A stretch of 64,000 bases of DNA from Flavobacteriaceae bacterium UBA3611 (GTDB taxonomy: Bacteria; Bacteroidota; Bacteroidia; Flavobacteriales; Flavobacteriaceae): positions 244,315-308,314 of the forward strand of contig DFLU01000010.1 of assembly GCA_002375495.1 (NCBI GenBank), written 5' to 3'. How positions within the stretch are numbered: position 1 is the first letter of the stretch; the number at the start of each line of letters is the position of its first letter. Below, piece after piece: positions 45,449 through 54,083 of the stretch. The notes under the pieces are model-generated. The model saw nothing but the letters and a program-made list of their open reading frames with translations. It did no database searches and was not told the origin of the DNA. A program made the position numbers and the translations under genes.

Positions 45449-46132
45449 TTAATCTTGAAGTGTATCTGCCTTTACATATTGTCCATACACCCAGCCTGTG
45501 ATTCCGTTCTCACGTCGTACTTGTGCCCAGTTTACCGAGTCATTGGCAGCTTGGAGCATTTGGATACGTTCTCCTTCATCAGGAAAAAAAGTAACAATTT
45601 TCCCCTTTAAATCGGGTTCTGCACGCATGCGTACATCGGTACCGGTGATAGTGGCATTTCCAAATTTATTGACTTTAGTAGAAGTTTTTAATGTGTCTAC
45701 TGCAACAGTATTTGGAGTTGTTTTTTGAATGTTAGTAGCGCGGGGCCAAAAGGAATAGGTAATGGCGATTACAGCTATAAGTATACTGGCGATTCCGAAA
45801 AATTTAATCCATTTGGTAGTGCCAGTTGATTTGTTCTTTTTGTTCATTGCTTCCAGGGCAGCGATTTTAAGGGCTCTGGCTTCCCGTTCGGCAGCAAGTT
45901 TTTCTTGTTGTGCTTGGTATTCTTGTTCGGCCAATTGTTCTAATTCGAGTTGCCGTTGGTGGTCGAGCCAATCTTTTTCTGTGTAGTAAGTTCCGTCATC
46001 GGCCTGGTAATAGCCAGTAAACACTTCACCTTTATCTGATGTAATTTCTATGATACGGCTGTCTGGGTCTTTAAAGAATGGGTTTTCTTCAAGATTTTTG
46101 GCTTTAACGATTCGACGGAGTATCTCAGACAT
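45449..46132 (-). CDS. Membrane-anchored SH3 domain protein
   Basis: The 227-residue protein starts MSEILRRIVKAKNLE. It has an N-terminal domain (about 1-60), a long Gln/Glu/Ala-rich helix (65-110), one membrane helix (about 120-138, FFGIASILIAVIAITYSF) and a bacterial SH3 domain (about 160-225) with GTDVRMRAEPDLKGKIV and WAQVRRENGITGWVYGQYV. SH3b domains often bind peptidoglycan. The frame extends 29 codons further up, without any fold, so the later Met is chosen. It precedes no operon partner; the tRNA-Ser promoter lies about 100 bases upstream on the other strand. Confidence 0.78.
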   Translation of the reverse strand: MSEILRRIVKAKNLEENPFFKDPDSRIIEITSDKGEVFTGYYQADDGTYYTEKDWLDHQRQLELEQLAEQEYQAQQEKLAAEREARALKIAALEAMNKKNKSTGTTKWIKFFGIASILIAVIAITYSFWPRATNIQKTTPNTVAVDTLKTSTKVNKFGNATITGTDVRMRAEPDLKGKIVTFFPDEGERIQMLQAANDSVNWAQVRRENGITGWVYGQYVKADTLQD

Positions 46133-46228
46133 ATGGTTCAGGTTAGTAGTTATAAAAATACAAGGAGTGACGAAAGTTGCATACCAGCTTAACATTATTT
46201 TAGGCTCAAAAATTTTCAACTAAAAAAG

Positions 46229-46259
46229 TTTACAGAAACTTAAAAACATATTATATTTG
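46229..46259 (+). promoter_or_regulatory. Promoter of tRNA-Ser
   Basis: A perfect TATATTTG box at 46252-46259, with a weak TTT (46229-46231) at -33. A leader of about 45 bases precedes the tRNA. Confidence 0.6.
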
Positions 46260-46307
46260 CAACCGCATTCAGGAACCCGGATAGCTTTCGGGATGATGAA
46301 GCACTCA

Positions 46308-46392
46308 GGAGAAATGGCAGAGTGGTCGAATGCGGCAGTCTTGAAAACTGTTGAGGGTCACACCTCCGGGGGTTCGAATCCCTCTTTCTCCG
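46308..46392 (+). tRNA. tRNA-Ser (TGA anticodon)
   Basis: The 85-base class II tRNA has acceptor GGAGAAA/TTTCTCC, a D arm, an anticodon arm CAGTC-TTGAAAA-CTG with anticodon TGA, a long variable arm (GAGGGTCACACCTC), T arm GGGGG-TTCGAAT-CCCTC and discriminator G. Its 3' end forms one side of the 17-bp direct repeat that delimits the metal island. Confidence 0.95.
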
Positions 46393-46397
46393 CAAAA
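46381..46397. repeat. Proximal attachment-site repeat (attL-like)
   Basis: CCTCTTTCTCCGCAAAA, overlapping the last 12 bases of tRNA-Ser and its trailer. It is identical to 52027-52043. Confidence 0.75.
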
Positions 46398-46436
46398 AAC
46401 CCTATAAGCTCAATGTTTATAGGGTTTTATTTTTTT
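46394..46436. terminator. Bidirectional terminator between tRNA-Ser and the ATPase gene
   Basis: AACCCTATAA (46398-46407) and TTATAGGGTT (46417-46426) form a 10-bp stem flanked by A and T runs. By position it belongs to the island side of the junction. Confidence 0.8.
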
Positions 46437-46456
46437 AGTTGACAGAATAGTTGACA
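46436..46456. repeat. Paired 9-base direct repeats near the left island end
   Basis: TAGTTGACA at 46436-46444 and again at 46448-46456, 12 bases apart. The spacing and place resemble recombinase or excisionase arm sites, but this is a guess. Confidence 0.45.
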
Positions 46457-46477
46457 ATAAGTCGATTTTTATGGCAG

Positions 46478-48430
46478 TTATGACCAACTCATTCGTTGTA
46501 ATCTAATAGCATTTAAAATTGCTAATAATGCTACACCTACATCTGCAAAAACTGCTTCCCACATTGTAGCTAATCCACCTGCTCCTAATATTAAGACAAT
46601 GACTTTAACTCCAAAAGCTAAAATGATATTCTGCCAAACGATTTTTCGTGTGGAACGACTTATTTTAATGGCTCTCACGACTTTTGAAGGTTGGTCTGTT
46701 TGAATAATAACATCTGCGGTTTCTATTGCGACATCACTACCTAAACCACCCATTGCAATACCAACATTACTTGCGGCTAAAACAGGTGCATCATTAATAC
46801 CATCACCAATAAAAGCTACTTTGTTTTTAGGATTTTTCTTCAAAATTTCAACTTCGTTTAATTTATCTTCTGGTAATAAGCCACCTTTAGCATTTTCAAT
46901 ATTCAACTCTTTAGCGACTTGTTGGGTAATCGAATCTTTGTCACCAGAAAGCATCATAATATTCTTAATGCCTACTTTATGTAAATTAGTAATTGTTTCT
47001 TTTGCATCTTCTTTTAATTCATCTGCTATCACTACATAACCTGCAAATTGATTATCGATTGCAACTAAAACGATAGATTCTACAATAGATTCCGTTTCAG
47101 ATGGAACATCAATATTATTAGAAGTCATTAAGGCTTTATTTCCTACTAAAACTGTTTTACCATTTACAATCCCTCTTAAACCTTTACCTGCAATTTCAGA
47201 CACTTCGGTAGCTTCAAAATCTTCTCCTTCTGCTTTATACTCTAAAATTGCTTTTGCAATTGGATGTGTGGATTGTTCTTCCATCGCCATTAGGTATTGC
47301 ATAAATTCGGTTTCATTCCAACCGATTGCTTTTACTTCTTTGATTTTAAAAACACCTTTAGTTACGGTTCCTGTTTTGTCCATTACCAAAGTATTTATTT
47401 TAGTCATCGCATCTAAAAATGAAGCACCTTTAAATAAGATTCCATTTTTGGAAGCTGCTCCCAATCCACCGAAATATCCTAATGGAATTGAAATCACTAA
47501 CGCACAAGGACAAGATATTACCAAGAAAATCAATGCTCTGTATAACCAATCTCTAAAGACATAATCATCTACAAAAAAGTAAGGTATAAAAGTAACACCA
47601 ATAGCTAAAAACACTACAATTGGTGTGTAGATACGAGCAAACTGTCTAATAAATAATTCAGTTTTAGATTTGCGTGCTGTCGCATTTTGAACCAAGTCTA
47701 ATATTCTCGCAATAGAACTATCTTCAAACTTATTGGTTACCTCAACCTCAATAACACTTTCTAAATTGATTGTGCCTGCATACACTTTTTCTCCTGTTAA
47801 GATGGAAGTTGGTTTGCTTTCGCCTGTTAGAGCTGCGGTGTTTAGAGCTGCTTTTTCGGATAATAAAACCCCATCTAACGGTATTTTTTCACCTACTCTT
47901 ATTTGAATCTTCTCTCCTATATTCACATCTTCGGGCGACACACTTATATAGTCATCATTACGAAACACATTAGCTTCTTTTGGTCTAACATCTAACAAGG
48001 CTTTAATATTTCCTTTTGCTCTGTTTACTGCTGCATTTTGAAATAATTCACCTACTGCATAAAATAGCATTACTGCAACACCTTCGGGATATTCACCAAT
48101 TACAAATGCACCAATAGTAGCAATAGACATTAAAAAGAACTCGGTAAAAACATCGCCTTTTATAAGACTTTTCCATCCTTCTTTGATTACTGGAAATCCA
48201 ACAGGAATATATGCCAAAGTGTACCAAACTACTCGAATCCATCCTTCAAATTGAGGAATCGCATCAAAATAATCTACAGCGATACCTACAATTAACATTA
48301 CAAAACTTATGATAGCAGGAATGTATGTTTTGAATGCACTTCCATCTCCGTGGTCGTGACCATCATCGTGAGAATGTTGTTCTTCTGAATTTGGTTTTAA
48401 ATCTCTTAAATTGACTTTCTTTTTTTTCAT
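46478..48430 (-). CDS. P1B-2 type heavy-metal (Zn/Cd/Pb) ATPase
   Basis: The 650-residue pump has a His/Asp-rich N-terminal tail (HSHDDGHDHGDG) instead of an HMA domain. Its motifs are TGESKP, the metal-site helix ISCPCALVISIP (CPC near 308), DKTGTVTKG (phosphorylated Asp near 350), STHPIAKAI (HP motif) and GDGINDAPVL. The Lys in FGVKVIVL and the FADVGVALLAI motif (DxG) in the last two helices are the P1B-2 signature, which favours Zn2+, Cd2+ and Pb2+ export from the cytoplasm. Its ATG overlaps the DUF3703 stop (ATGA), so the genes are coupled. It is the last gene of the island operon; a Fur-family gene two genes up may regulate it. Confidence 0.92.
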   Translation of the reverse strand: MKKKKVNLRDLKPNSEEQHSHDDGHDHGDGSAFKTYIPAIISFVMLIVGIAVDYFDAIPQFEGWIRVVWYTLAYIPVGFPVIKEGWKSLIKGDVFTEFFLMSIATIGAFVIGEYPEGVAVMLFYAVGELFQNAAVNRAKGNIKALLDVRPKEANVFRNDDYISVSPEDVNIGEKIQIRVGEKIPLDGVLLSEKAALNTAALTGESKPTSILTGEKVYAGTINLESVIEVEVTNKFEDSSIARILDLVQNATARKSKTELFIRQFARIYTPIVVFLAIGVTFIPYFFVDDYVFRDWLYRALIFLVISCPCALVISIPLGYFGGLGAASKNGILFKGASFLDAMTKINTLVMDKTGTVTKGVFKIKEVKAIGWNETEFMQYLMAMEEQSTHPIAKAILEYKAEGEDFEATEVSEIAGKGLRGIVNGKTVLVGNKALMTSNNIDVPSETESIVESIVLVAIDNQFAGYVVIADELKEDAKETITNLHKVGIKNIMMLSGDKDSITQQVAKELNIENAKGGLLPEDKLNEVEILKKNPKNKVAFIGDGINDAPVLAASNVGIAMGGLGSDVAIETADVIIQTDQPSKVVRAIKISRSTRKIVWQNIILAFGVKVIVLILGAGGLATMWEAVFADVGVALLAILNAIRLQRMSWS

Positions 48431-48789
48431 TTAATTTCTAATAATATTTCAATGTCATTTGGAATAGGCATACGTTTTAATGGTGGCACGTTTGCTCCAC
48501 CTGTATTACCACGTGGAACGTGATTTATAAATGATTTCCAGCCACCCAAAAGCAATCTAATTATTTGACCTATTACTTCTTTCGTATCTTTTTGTCTAAA
48601 TCCAAATTTTAGCATTAACCAATGTGAATAGGTATGTTCTATTGGGTAAGATTGACCTATGATATGACTGCGTTCTAAATGATACCAAGCACCACCAAAT
48701 TGTTTATTTTCTAAACAGGAACTGTATTTTTTTAATTCTTCGTTATACGCCTGTTTTAGATTTTTAGGTATTTTAGTATTAAACTTCAT
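48427..48789 (-). CDS. DUF3703 domain protein
   Basis: The 120-residue protein carries the DUF3703 features as I remember them: HLERSHIIGQSYPIEHTYSHWLML-type helices with several His, and the C-terminal PRGNTGGANVPPLKRMPIP block. The frame extends 14 codons upstream (MHLLLKYIYPKLED), but the Met at 48787-48789 gives the usual family start. No signal peptide is visible. DUF3703 genes are often next to metal pumps, and here the gene overlaps the P1B-2 ATPase start by four bases. It is possibly a cytoplasmic metal-handling protein; no function is proven. Confidence 0.82.
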   Translation of the reverse strand: MKFNTKIPKNLKQAYNEELKKYSSCLENKQFGGAWYHLERSHIIGQSYPIEHTYSHWLMLKFGFRQKDTKEVIGQIIRLLLGGWKSFINHVPRGNTGGANVPPLKRMPIPNDIEILLEIK

Positions 48790-48845
48790 ATCCTCTAATT
48801 TTGGATAAATGTACTTTAATAGCAAGTGCAATGGAAGTGCAATAA

Positions 48846-49259
48846 TTAGCCACTACACTTATCGCAAATACCTTTTACCACCAAATTTACATTCTCTGAC
48901 ACAAAACCATCAGGTACTTTAATCTGCGGTATTTTATGTTCTGTTAAGCATACGGTTTCATTGCAATTGTTACAATGGAAATGTAAGTGCAAATCGGTTT
49001 TTATATCACAATTACATCCCTTTTCGCATAAAGCATATTTTGTAATCCCTGTACCATCGTCAATTTGATGCACAATATCCTTTTCTTCAAAGGTTTTAAT
49101 AGTTCTGTACAAGGTAGTTCTATCTGCTTTTTCAAAAGCATTTTCAATATCACTTAATGTTACCGCTATCTCTTTTTCTGCAAGAAACTTATAAATTAAC
49201 ATACGCATTGCTGTAACACGAATATTTTTTGACTCTAATACTTGTTCTATTGTTTCCAT
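48846..49259 (-). CDS. Fur family metalloregulator
   Basis: The 137-residue protein has the Fur winged helix (KNIRVTAMRMLIYKFLAE, recognition helix KADRTTLYRTIKTFEE) and a dimerisation domain with the metal site LHLHFHCNNC. Two CxxC pairs (CNNC and the C-terminal CDKC) form the structural zinc site. Whether it senses Zn, Fe or another metal is not readable. Sitting upstream of a Zn/Cd ATPase and downstream of a TonB receptor, a Zur-like role is plausible. It starts two bases after the receptor stop and 57 bases before DUF3703, so it is within the island operon. Confidence 0.9.
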   Translation of the reverse strand: METIEQVLESKNIRVTAMRMLIYKFLAEKEIAVTLSDIENAFEKADRTTLYRTIKTFEEKDIVHQIDDGTGITKYALCEKGCNCDIKTDLHLHFHCNNCNETVCLTEHKIPQIKVPDGFVSENVNLVVKGICDKCSG

Positions 49260-49261
49260 AT

Positions 49262-51448
49262 TTAATCGTGGTCTTCGTTTCCAAATGGTTTAATAATAAG
49301 TCCTACACTAAATATAAAACCATCTGTAGGTGCATAAATCTCTGGAAAAACAGGATTGTCGTGTGGTGGTAAAACCAAAGGTGAAAATCTGCTTTGTCTT
49401 CTATCTGTAAAGTTTTCGAAATTTACAAATACACTTCCTAATTTAAAGTTACGCATAACCAATAAACCCATAGTTACAAAGTCTGTAGTTTCGGTTCCAT
49501 TAGATAAAAACTGTTTTCCTGTATAAAAAGTTTCGTAACCAATTCGCCATTTTTCAGATTCGTACATTAATACACTACCTGCGTTGTGTTTTGCGGTTTA
49601 TGGCTTCTGTGGATTACCAGGTAAATAATTTAGTTTGGTATCAATAAGCGCATAGTTTAAAAACCATCTAAAGTCTTTGTAAGTAAATTTTATATTGGTT
49701 TCTGCTCCTTTGCTAAAGATTTCATCTGGTGCATTTTCAAACTGAAATAAACCGTTATCTGTAGAATTTAAAAGCAATCCATAATTTATTGCAGTCACAT
49801 AGAATAATTGGTTTATAGAAAAACCAATCTCATCAGATAATCGTGTTTGATAGTTTACATCGAAATTAACACCATAAGAACGTTCTGCATCTATTGTTGA
49901 TTTATCTATGGCGAGGACATTTTCAAAATTAATATACTCTGCTTCTTCTGTGAAAATATCTGGAATCTTATACCCTAAACCACCACCAATTCTACTTGAA
50001 AACCCACTATCATTTTTGTAGAGTAATGAAATTCTTGGAAGTGGAAAGAAACCGAAATCAGTATTATAATCTGCTCTTAATCCTGTTTCCAATATCCAAT
50101 TATCTGATAAGTCATAAATATTATTTGCAAATGCGCCAAAGGTCACATCTTTCTGGTCTCGCTGTAGTGGTGCGTTATCATTTTCATCAAAATTTGAGGT
50201 ATAAAGATTAGCTCCAACTATCCAATCCGTTTTTTCTGATGCTGTTTTATATGAGATTTCAGTAAAGGTATTTGTCTGTTTACCATCAAAATTGAAATCC
50301 GGAACTGTTAAATTCCTATCGAAAAAAGAGACACTATTTTTAAATTCTAATGAACTTGTAGAATCTAATTTTGTTTGATATACCAATTGACTGCTTAATC
50401 GTTTTGAATTGTTTTCTTCAGTATATTGATGTATGCCATTTTCTCCACTTTCAATTTTTGTCATATCTCCACCAATTCTATCGTCATACGTTCCGTTTAA
50501 TCCAAACCAAAGTGTTGTTTTCTCTGATGGGTAATAAAACAATTTAGGATTAAATGAAATTGATGTTGTTTTTGGCAGATTGCTAAAGCCATCATCTTCT
50601 GGGTCGTATGCTTTTTGGTAATGACCAGAACCATAAAGTGAAATACCGAATTTTTCATTTCGTTTGCTATAAAATACATTGGCTGTGCTTCCTAACGCTT
50701 GTGTCTGTGTAAGCATTATATCTAATGCAGGTTCAAAGTCTGGTGTTTTAGACACCATATTTACTAATCCTGCAATAGCACCTCCACCATAAAGTGTTGA
50801 TGAACTTCCTTTTATAATTTCAAATTGTTGTAAGTCTAAAGGTGGGATTTGTAAAATACTTAACCCACTTGAGAAACCACCATATAAGGGAAATCCATCT
50901 CTTAAAAGCTGTGTGTACCTACCATCCAATCCTTGAATACGAATATTGGTACTTCCACTACTTAATGATGTTTGTTGCATCTGTATTCCCGTACTTTCAC
51001 GAAGCACCATAGAAATATTAGTAGGATTCATTATTGCTTTTTCTCCTAATTCCTCAGCACCTATAAACTCTATACGTGTCGGTATTTTTCTTACGGTTCT
51101 TGTACTTCTTGAAGATTGCAATACTACAGCATCTAATTGATTACCACCTTCTTTTAATTTAAAGACTAACGCTGTATTACTTGGAATTTGAATTGATGTC
51201 TCAAATGTTTCAAAGCCTAAAAAGGAAATTATTATTTGATGCTGACCGTCTGGTATTTCTGTGAATTCTGCAAAACCATCAAAATTCGTGACTGCTCCTT
51301 TTTCTAATGCTTCAAAGTAAACAGTAGCACCCATTAAAGGCTCGTTTTCAGCTTCTGTTAGGACTTTTATTTGTATGTCTGATGTTTGTGCCTGTAATGA
51401 TAGGCAAAGTATTAATGCGAGCTTTATGCTCAATAGGTATTTATTCAT
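49262..51448 (-). pseudogene. TonB-dependent receptor interrupted by one in-frame stop
   Basis: The reading frame runs 616 residues to TAA at 49598-49600, then continues in the same frame for 111 residues (beginning TAKHNAGSVLMYES) to the natural end at 49262. The full product would be 728 residues: signal peptide (ending LSLQAQ), carboxypeptidase-like regulatory domain (about 23-110), plug (about 115-230, RIQGLDGRYTQLLRDGFPLY) and a 22-strand barrel. Homologues usually read PLTAKHNAG here, so a Leu codon (TTA) probably became TAA. The truncated barrel lacks the last strands and is unlikely to insert properly. Metal-chelate uptake is inferred from the neighbours. An assembly error is possible. 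Confidence 0.85.
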
Positions 51449-51497
51449 TGAATTGTATTTGTAATTAACTAAATAATAGATTTAAAATCGATTTGTT

Positions 51498-51815
51498 TTA
51501 GCTTATTACTTGTGGCGGATGCCAAATATTGGAAAGGAAATTAAACCTGTAAATAGGCTGATATGTAGAAATTAACTCCGTTGAAATTTTTTGGTTGACC
51601 TTAAGGCTATATGCTTTTAAAGGCTCATACGTAATAGACATTCCACAACAGTTGCAAATACAAGTGACAGGACAAGAATCATCACTATCATCTTGATGAT
51701 TGTGATTAGAGGTTACTTCGTCAATGTGTTGGTCTTTGACATTATATCCGTCAGAACAAGGTTTAATAGACAAAACAAGAAATAGTAACGATAATATGAC
51801 TGTTAAAAATTTCAC
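51498..51815 (-). CDS. DUF6660 small secreted cysteine/histidine protein
   Basis: The 105-residue product starts at GTG (51813-51815). It has a signal-like helix MKFLTVILSLLFLVLSIKPC, a His/Asp-rich stretch (HIDEVTSNHNHQDDSDDSC) and the cysteine cluster CPVTCICNCCG. It matches the DUF6660 family as I remember it, usually found just upstream of metal-related TonB receptors, as here (49-base gap). It probably binds metal ions in the periplasm. A CAAAGATA sequence on the plus strand (51821-51828) reads TATCTTTG, a perfect -7 box for the operon. Confidence 0.78.
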   Translation of the reverse strand: MKFLTVILSLLFLVLSIKPCSDGYNVKDQHIDEVTSNHNHQDDSDDSCPVTCICNCCGMSITYEPLKAYSLKVNQKISTELISTYQPIYRFNFLSNIWHPPQVIS

Positions 51816-51947
51816 AGCTACAAAGATAAAAATTTAACAATGCAATAGTTGTGCATTTTTATTATAACCTCTATTAATAGTAATTTTCATTTTCATCCGA
51901 TTCTTTTAATTTGTAACTTGCGGAGTATAATAGTGAATCTAGGTAAA

Positions 51948-51967
51948 GTTACCCTATCGGTTACCCT
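51948..51967. repeat. Paired 8-base direct repeats near the right island end
   Basis: GTTACCCT at 51948-51955 and 51960-51967, again 12 bases apart, 60 bases inside the distal attachment repeat. Confidence 0.45.
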
Positions 51968-52026
51968 GTAATACTGAACCTTTGTAAAATACCGTAAACA
52001 CTACGTTTAAAGATATAGGGGAAGAA

Positions 52027-52043
52027 CCTCTTTCTCCGCAAAA
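52027..52043. repeat. Distal attachment-site repeat (attR-like)
   Basis: CCTCTTTCTCCGCAAAA, identical to 46381-46397, but with no tRNA body in front. The bases on its left differ from tRNA-Ser. Confidence 0.75.
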
Positions 52044-52045
52044 GA

Positions 52046-52072
52046 AACCCGCAACAAACGTTGCGGGTTTTG
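52046..52072 (+). terminator. Strong terminator, probably the original tRNA-Ser terminator
   Basis: AACCCGCAAC (52046-52055), loop AAAC, GTTGCGGGTT (52060-52069), then T-rich. It lies two bases after the distal attachment repeat with no gene before it. Confidence 0.8.
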
Positions 52073-52129
52073 TGTTTTAAGGAGTGAGTGAAGCTTGCTT
52101 CGGCTCGCGCAAAACAAAACACAAAACCC
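52065..52129. repeat. 14-bp perfect inverted repeat sharing the terminator arm
   Basis: GGGTTTTGTGTTTT (52065-52078) is the reverse complement of 52116-52129. The first arm reuses the 3' arm of the terminator, as at tRNA-His. Confidence 0.8.
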
Positions 52130-52318
52130 AACAAGCGAAGCTTGTGAGGGTTTTATGCCCGCCCGAACGTGCATTTTCGGCATGGGCAGGCTTGGCGATG
52201 AATACCTATTTGAGATCAACTGAGTTAATCCTACTAATTGACTTTTCAGCTTTTTAAACAGTGGTAAAATGACGTAGCGGTAGGACGGGATATAGGTGTT
52301 ATTTAGTCTTAGGAAATT

Positions 52319-54052
52319 TCATCGTATCGTATCAATCACACTCCCACAAGTCAACATTGCATCGCCGTAATAAGGATTTTTTATTTCTTCTTCCGTACTT
52401 AACCAAACCGCACCCTTATTGTTGTTTGCCATCGGACATTTTTGAACGTAATAATTAATCGAGTTTTCTATGTTCATAGCAATAGGCAATATATTCTCGT
52501 TTAATATTACAAAGTGAGAACGCTGATTTTCCAAAATAATATTGTTTGCAATGGCATCCAGCATCTCAATACTTTTTGTTAAATGTTGTTTTTCCATCGT
52601 ACCTAAATCATCAGTCGATATTGTTTTTAATTTTTCTGACGTCGTTTTCGCGAAAGCGGAAACCTGACCAGCATCGCTTGCCACAAAGGCATCTTTCATT
52701 TTGAGATACGACGGTAATGCTTCACTAAAGTCAGAACTAAACGCATTACTGAAACTCATTTCCATATCACCCATCATAGCCGATTCATCTGGCATCATCT
52801 GTTGATTCATCATCGATTTCTTGCCTTGTAATTGGGCAGCGGCATCTACTGTAAACGTTCCATTAGTTACAATTTCATCGCCAGAATTTAATCCATCAGA
52901 TACTTGGTAAGTTTCACCAGTGCGATTGCCCAAGGTTACTTCACGCATTTCAAAAACAGGTTCATTAGGATTTGTCTTTACATAGACCAAAGAGCGCTCA
53001 CCCGTCCATAATACAGCACTTGCAGGAACGGTAAGGGTGTTTTCCATAGTTTGTGTTGTCCCTTTAACCTTTGCTGTCACAAACATTCCTGGCTTAAATA
53101 AGTTGTCCCGATTTGGCAGGGTTGCACGCACTGTTACTGTTCTTGTAGCATTATTTAGAATAGGGTCGATAAAAGAAATAGTTCCTTCAAATTCTTTATT
53201 GGGATAGGCGTTAGTGGTGATCTTGATTTTTTGCCCAACCTTAAATTGTGCTATCTGACTTTCATAGGCGTCAAATTCTGCCCAAACCGAATTTAGATTG
53301 CTCAATTTCACAATGGGTTGTCCTTGATTCACATAGTCGCCCTGGGCTGCCATTACTTCTGAAACTGTTCCTGAAACGGTTGCATAAATCGGGAAGTTCT
53401 CTCGCACCGTGCCATTTTCTTCTATGGTATTTATTTGTGTTTCTGAAAGTTTCCAGTTTTTAAGTTTGTTGCGCACAGCTTTGTACAAAGCTGGTTGTGA
53501 TTCTTTAAGTGAAGCTGCCGTAATCAATTCTTGCTGTGCCGCTACAAGTTCTGGTGCGTAAATAGTTGCCAACAACTGACCACTGTTCACTTGCTGACCT
53601 TCGTAATTAACATTGAGTCGCTCTATTCTCCCTTTAAAGTAACTGGCTTGTACTGCATCGTTTTCTTCGTTTGTCGCTATTTTTCCAGACAGGGATATCA
53701 TCCCATCGGCATCGCTGGCTTGTGTATTGCCCACAATAGTGGTCTGGATATTTGCCAACGCCATTGCGTTTTCGGTCATTTTTATCTCGTTTATAGCAAG
53801 ACCATCGGCACCAGCATCGGCAGGGATTAAATCCATCCCACATATAGGGCAATCGCCTGGTTCGGGTTGCATAATCTGTGGATGCATTGAGCACGTCCAC
53901 ATCTGGTTTGCGGGTTCGCCAGCGTGGTCGTGGTCTGACATTTCAGACACATCCTTATTTGCAGAAGTGTCTGAGCTGTTCCCAAAAATGAGCCAGCCAG
54001 CGCCCAAACCTACTATAACGGCTATTGCTAAATATAAAATGTTCTTTTTCAT
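52319..54052 (-). CDS. RND efflux periplasmic adaptor with HMBD and DUF3347 domains (CusB-like)
   Basis: The 577-residue protein has a membrane anchor (LYLAIAVIVGLGAGWLIFG) and a heavy-metal-binding domain (about 50-80, CSMHPQIMQPEPGDCPICGMDL). The adaptor core is at about 95-400 (beta-barrel, lipoyl and a short hairpin; GQQVNSGQLLATIYAPELVAAQ, PIYATVSGTVSEV). A Met-rich stretch follows (QQMMPDESAMMGDMEM), then a C-terminal DUF3347 domain (about 435-570) with CPMANNNKGAVWLS and LTCGS. CusB homologues link the inner-membrane RND pump to a TolC channel and deliver Cu(I)/Ag(I). The partner channel is at 63275-64000; the pump is not in the window. It lies at the distal end of the cluster. Confidence 0.9.
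   Translation of the reverse strand: MKKNILYLAIAVIVGLGAGWLIFGNSSDTSANKDVSEMSDHDHAGEPANQMWTCSMHPQIMQPEPGDCPICGMDLIPADAGADGLAINEIKMTENAMALANIQTTIVGNTQASDADGMISLSGKIATNEENDAVQASYFKGRIERLNVNYEGQQVNSGQLLATIYAPELVAAQQELITAASLKESQPALYKAVRNKLKNWKLSETQINTIEENGTVRENFPIYATVSGTVSEVMAAQGDYVNQGQPIVKLSNLNSVWAEFDAYESQIAQFKVGQKIKITTNAYPNKEFEGTISFIDPILNNATRTVTVRATLPNRDNLFKPGMFVTAKVKGTTQTMENTLTVPASAVLWTGERSLVYVKTNPNEPVFEMREVTLGNRTGETYQVSDGLNSGDEIVTNGTFTVDAAAQLQGKKSMMNQQMMPDESAMMGDMEMSFSNAFSSDFSEALPSYLKMKDAFVASDAGQVSAFAKTTSEKLKTISTDDLGTMEKQHLTKSIEMLDAIANNIILENQRSHFVILNENILPIAMNIENSINYYVQKCPMANNNKGAVWLSTEEEIKNPYYGDAMLTCGSVIDTIR
52646..52660. repeat. Palindromic insert-type motif, copy 1 (encodes SAFAK)
   Basis: TTTCGCGAAAGCGGA, with palindromic core TTTCGCGAAA. 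On the minus strand it is in frame and encodes SAFAK within the adaptor. The second copy is at 63506-63520. Confidence 0.7.
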
Positions 54053-54083
54053 AATAACTACTATTTAATGTGCAGCACAATAT

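Larger units (their letters stand above)
46381..52043. mobile_element. Putative metal-resistance island integrated at tRNA-Ser, no recombinase
   Basis: It is delimited by a perfect 17-bp repeat comprising the 3' end of tRNA-Ser and a distal copy at 52027-52043; repeat to repeat is 5,646 bases. The inside samples at 30-35% GC (60-base samples at 47401, 49201, 50101) against 38-43% outside (44401, 52801). The cargo is five minus-strand genes: Zn/Cd ATPase, DUF3703, Fur-family regulator, interrupted TonB receptor, DUF6660. Short direct repeats with 12-base period lie near both ends. The native-looking tRNA terminator lies beyond the distal repeat. No integrase is present, so it is non-autonomous, decayed or part of a tandem array. 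Confidence 0.65.
51816..52318. other. Non-coding junction between the island and the copper cluster
   Basis: The 503 bases hold no convincing gene. In order: the -7 box of the DUF6660 gene, paired GTTACCCT repeats, the distal attachment repeat, a strong terminator, a long inverted repeat, a hairpin ACAAGC-GAA-GCTTGT and a GC-rich imperfect hairpin near 52153-52191. The layout after 52046 resembles that behind tRNA-His. Confidence 0.7.

Noticed and set aside
46257..46442. 61-codon frame over the tRNA-Ser gene
   Set aside because: It is the tRNA gene read as protein.
52007..52219. 70-codon minus-strand frame across the island junction
   Set aside because: It reads through the attachment repeat, terminator and palindromes.
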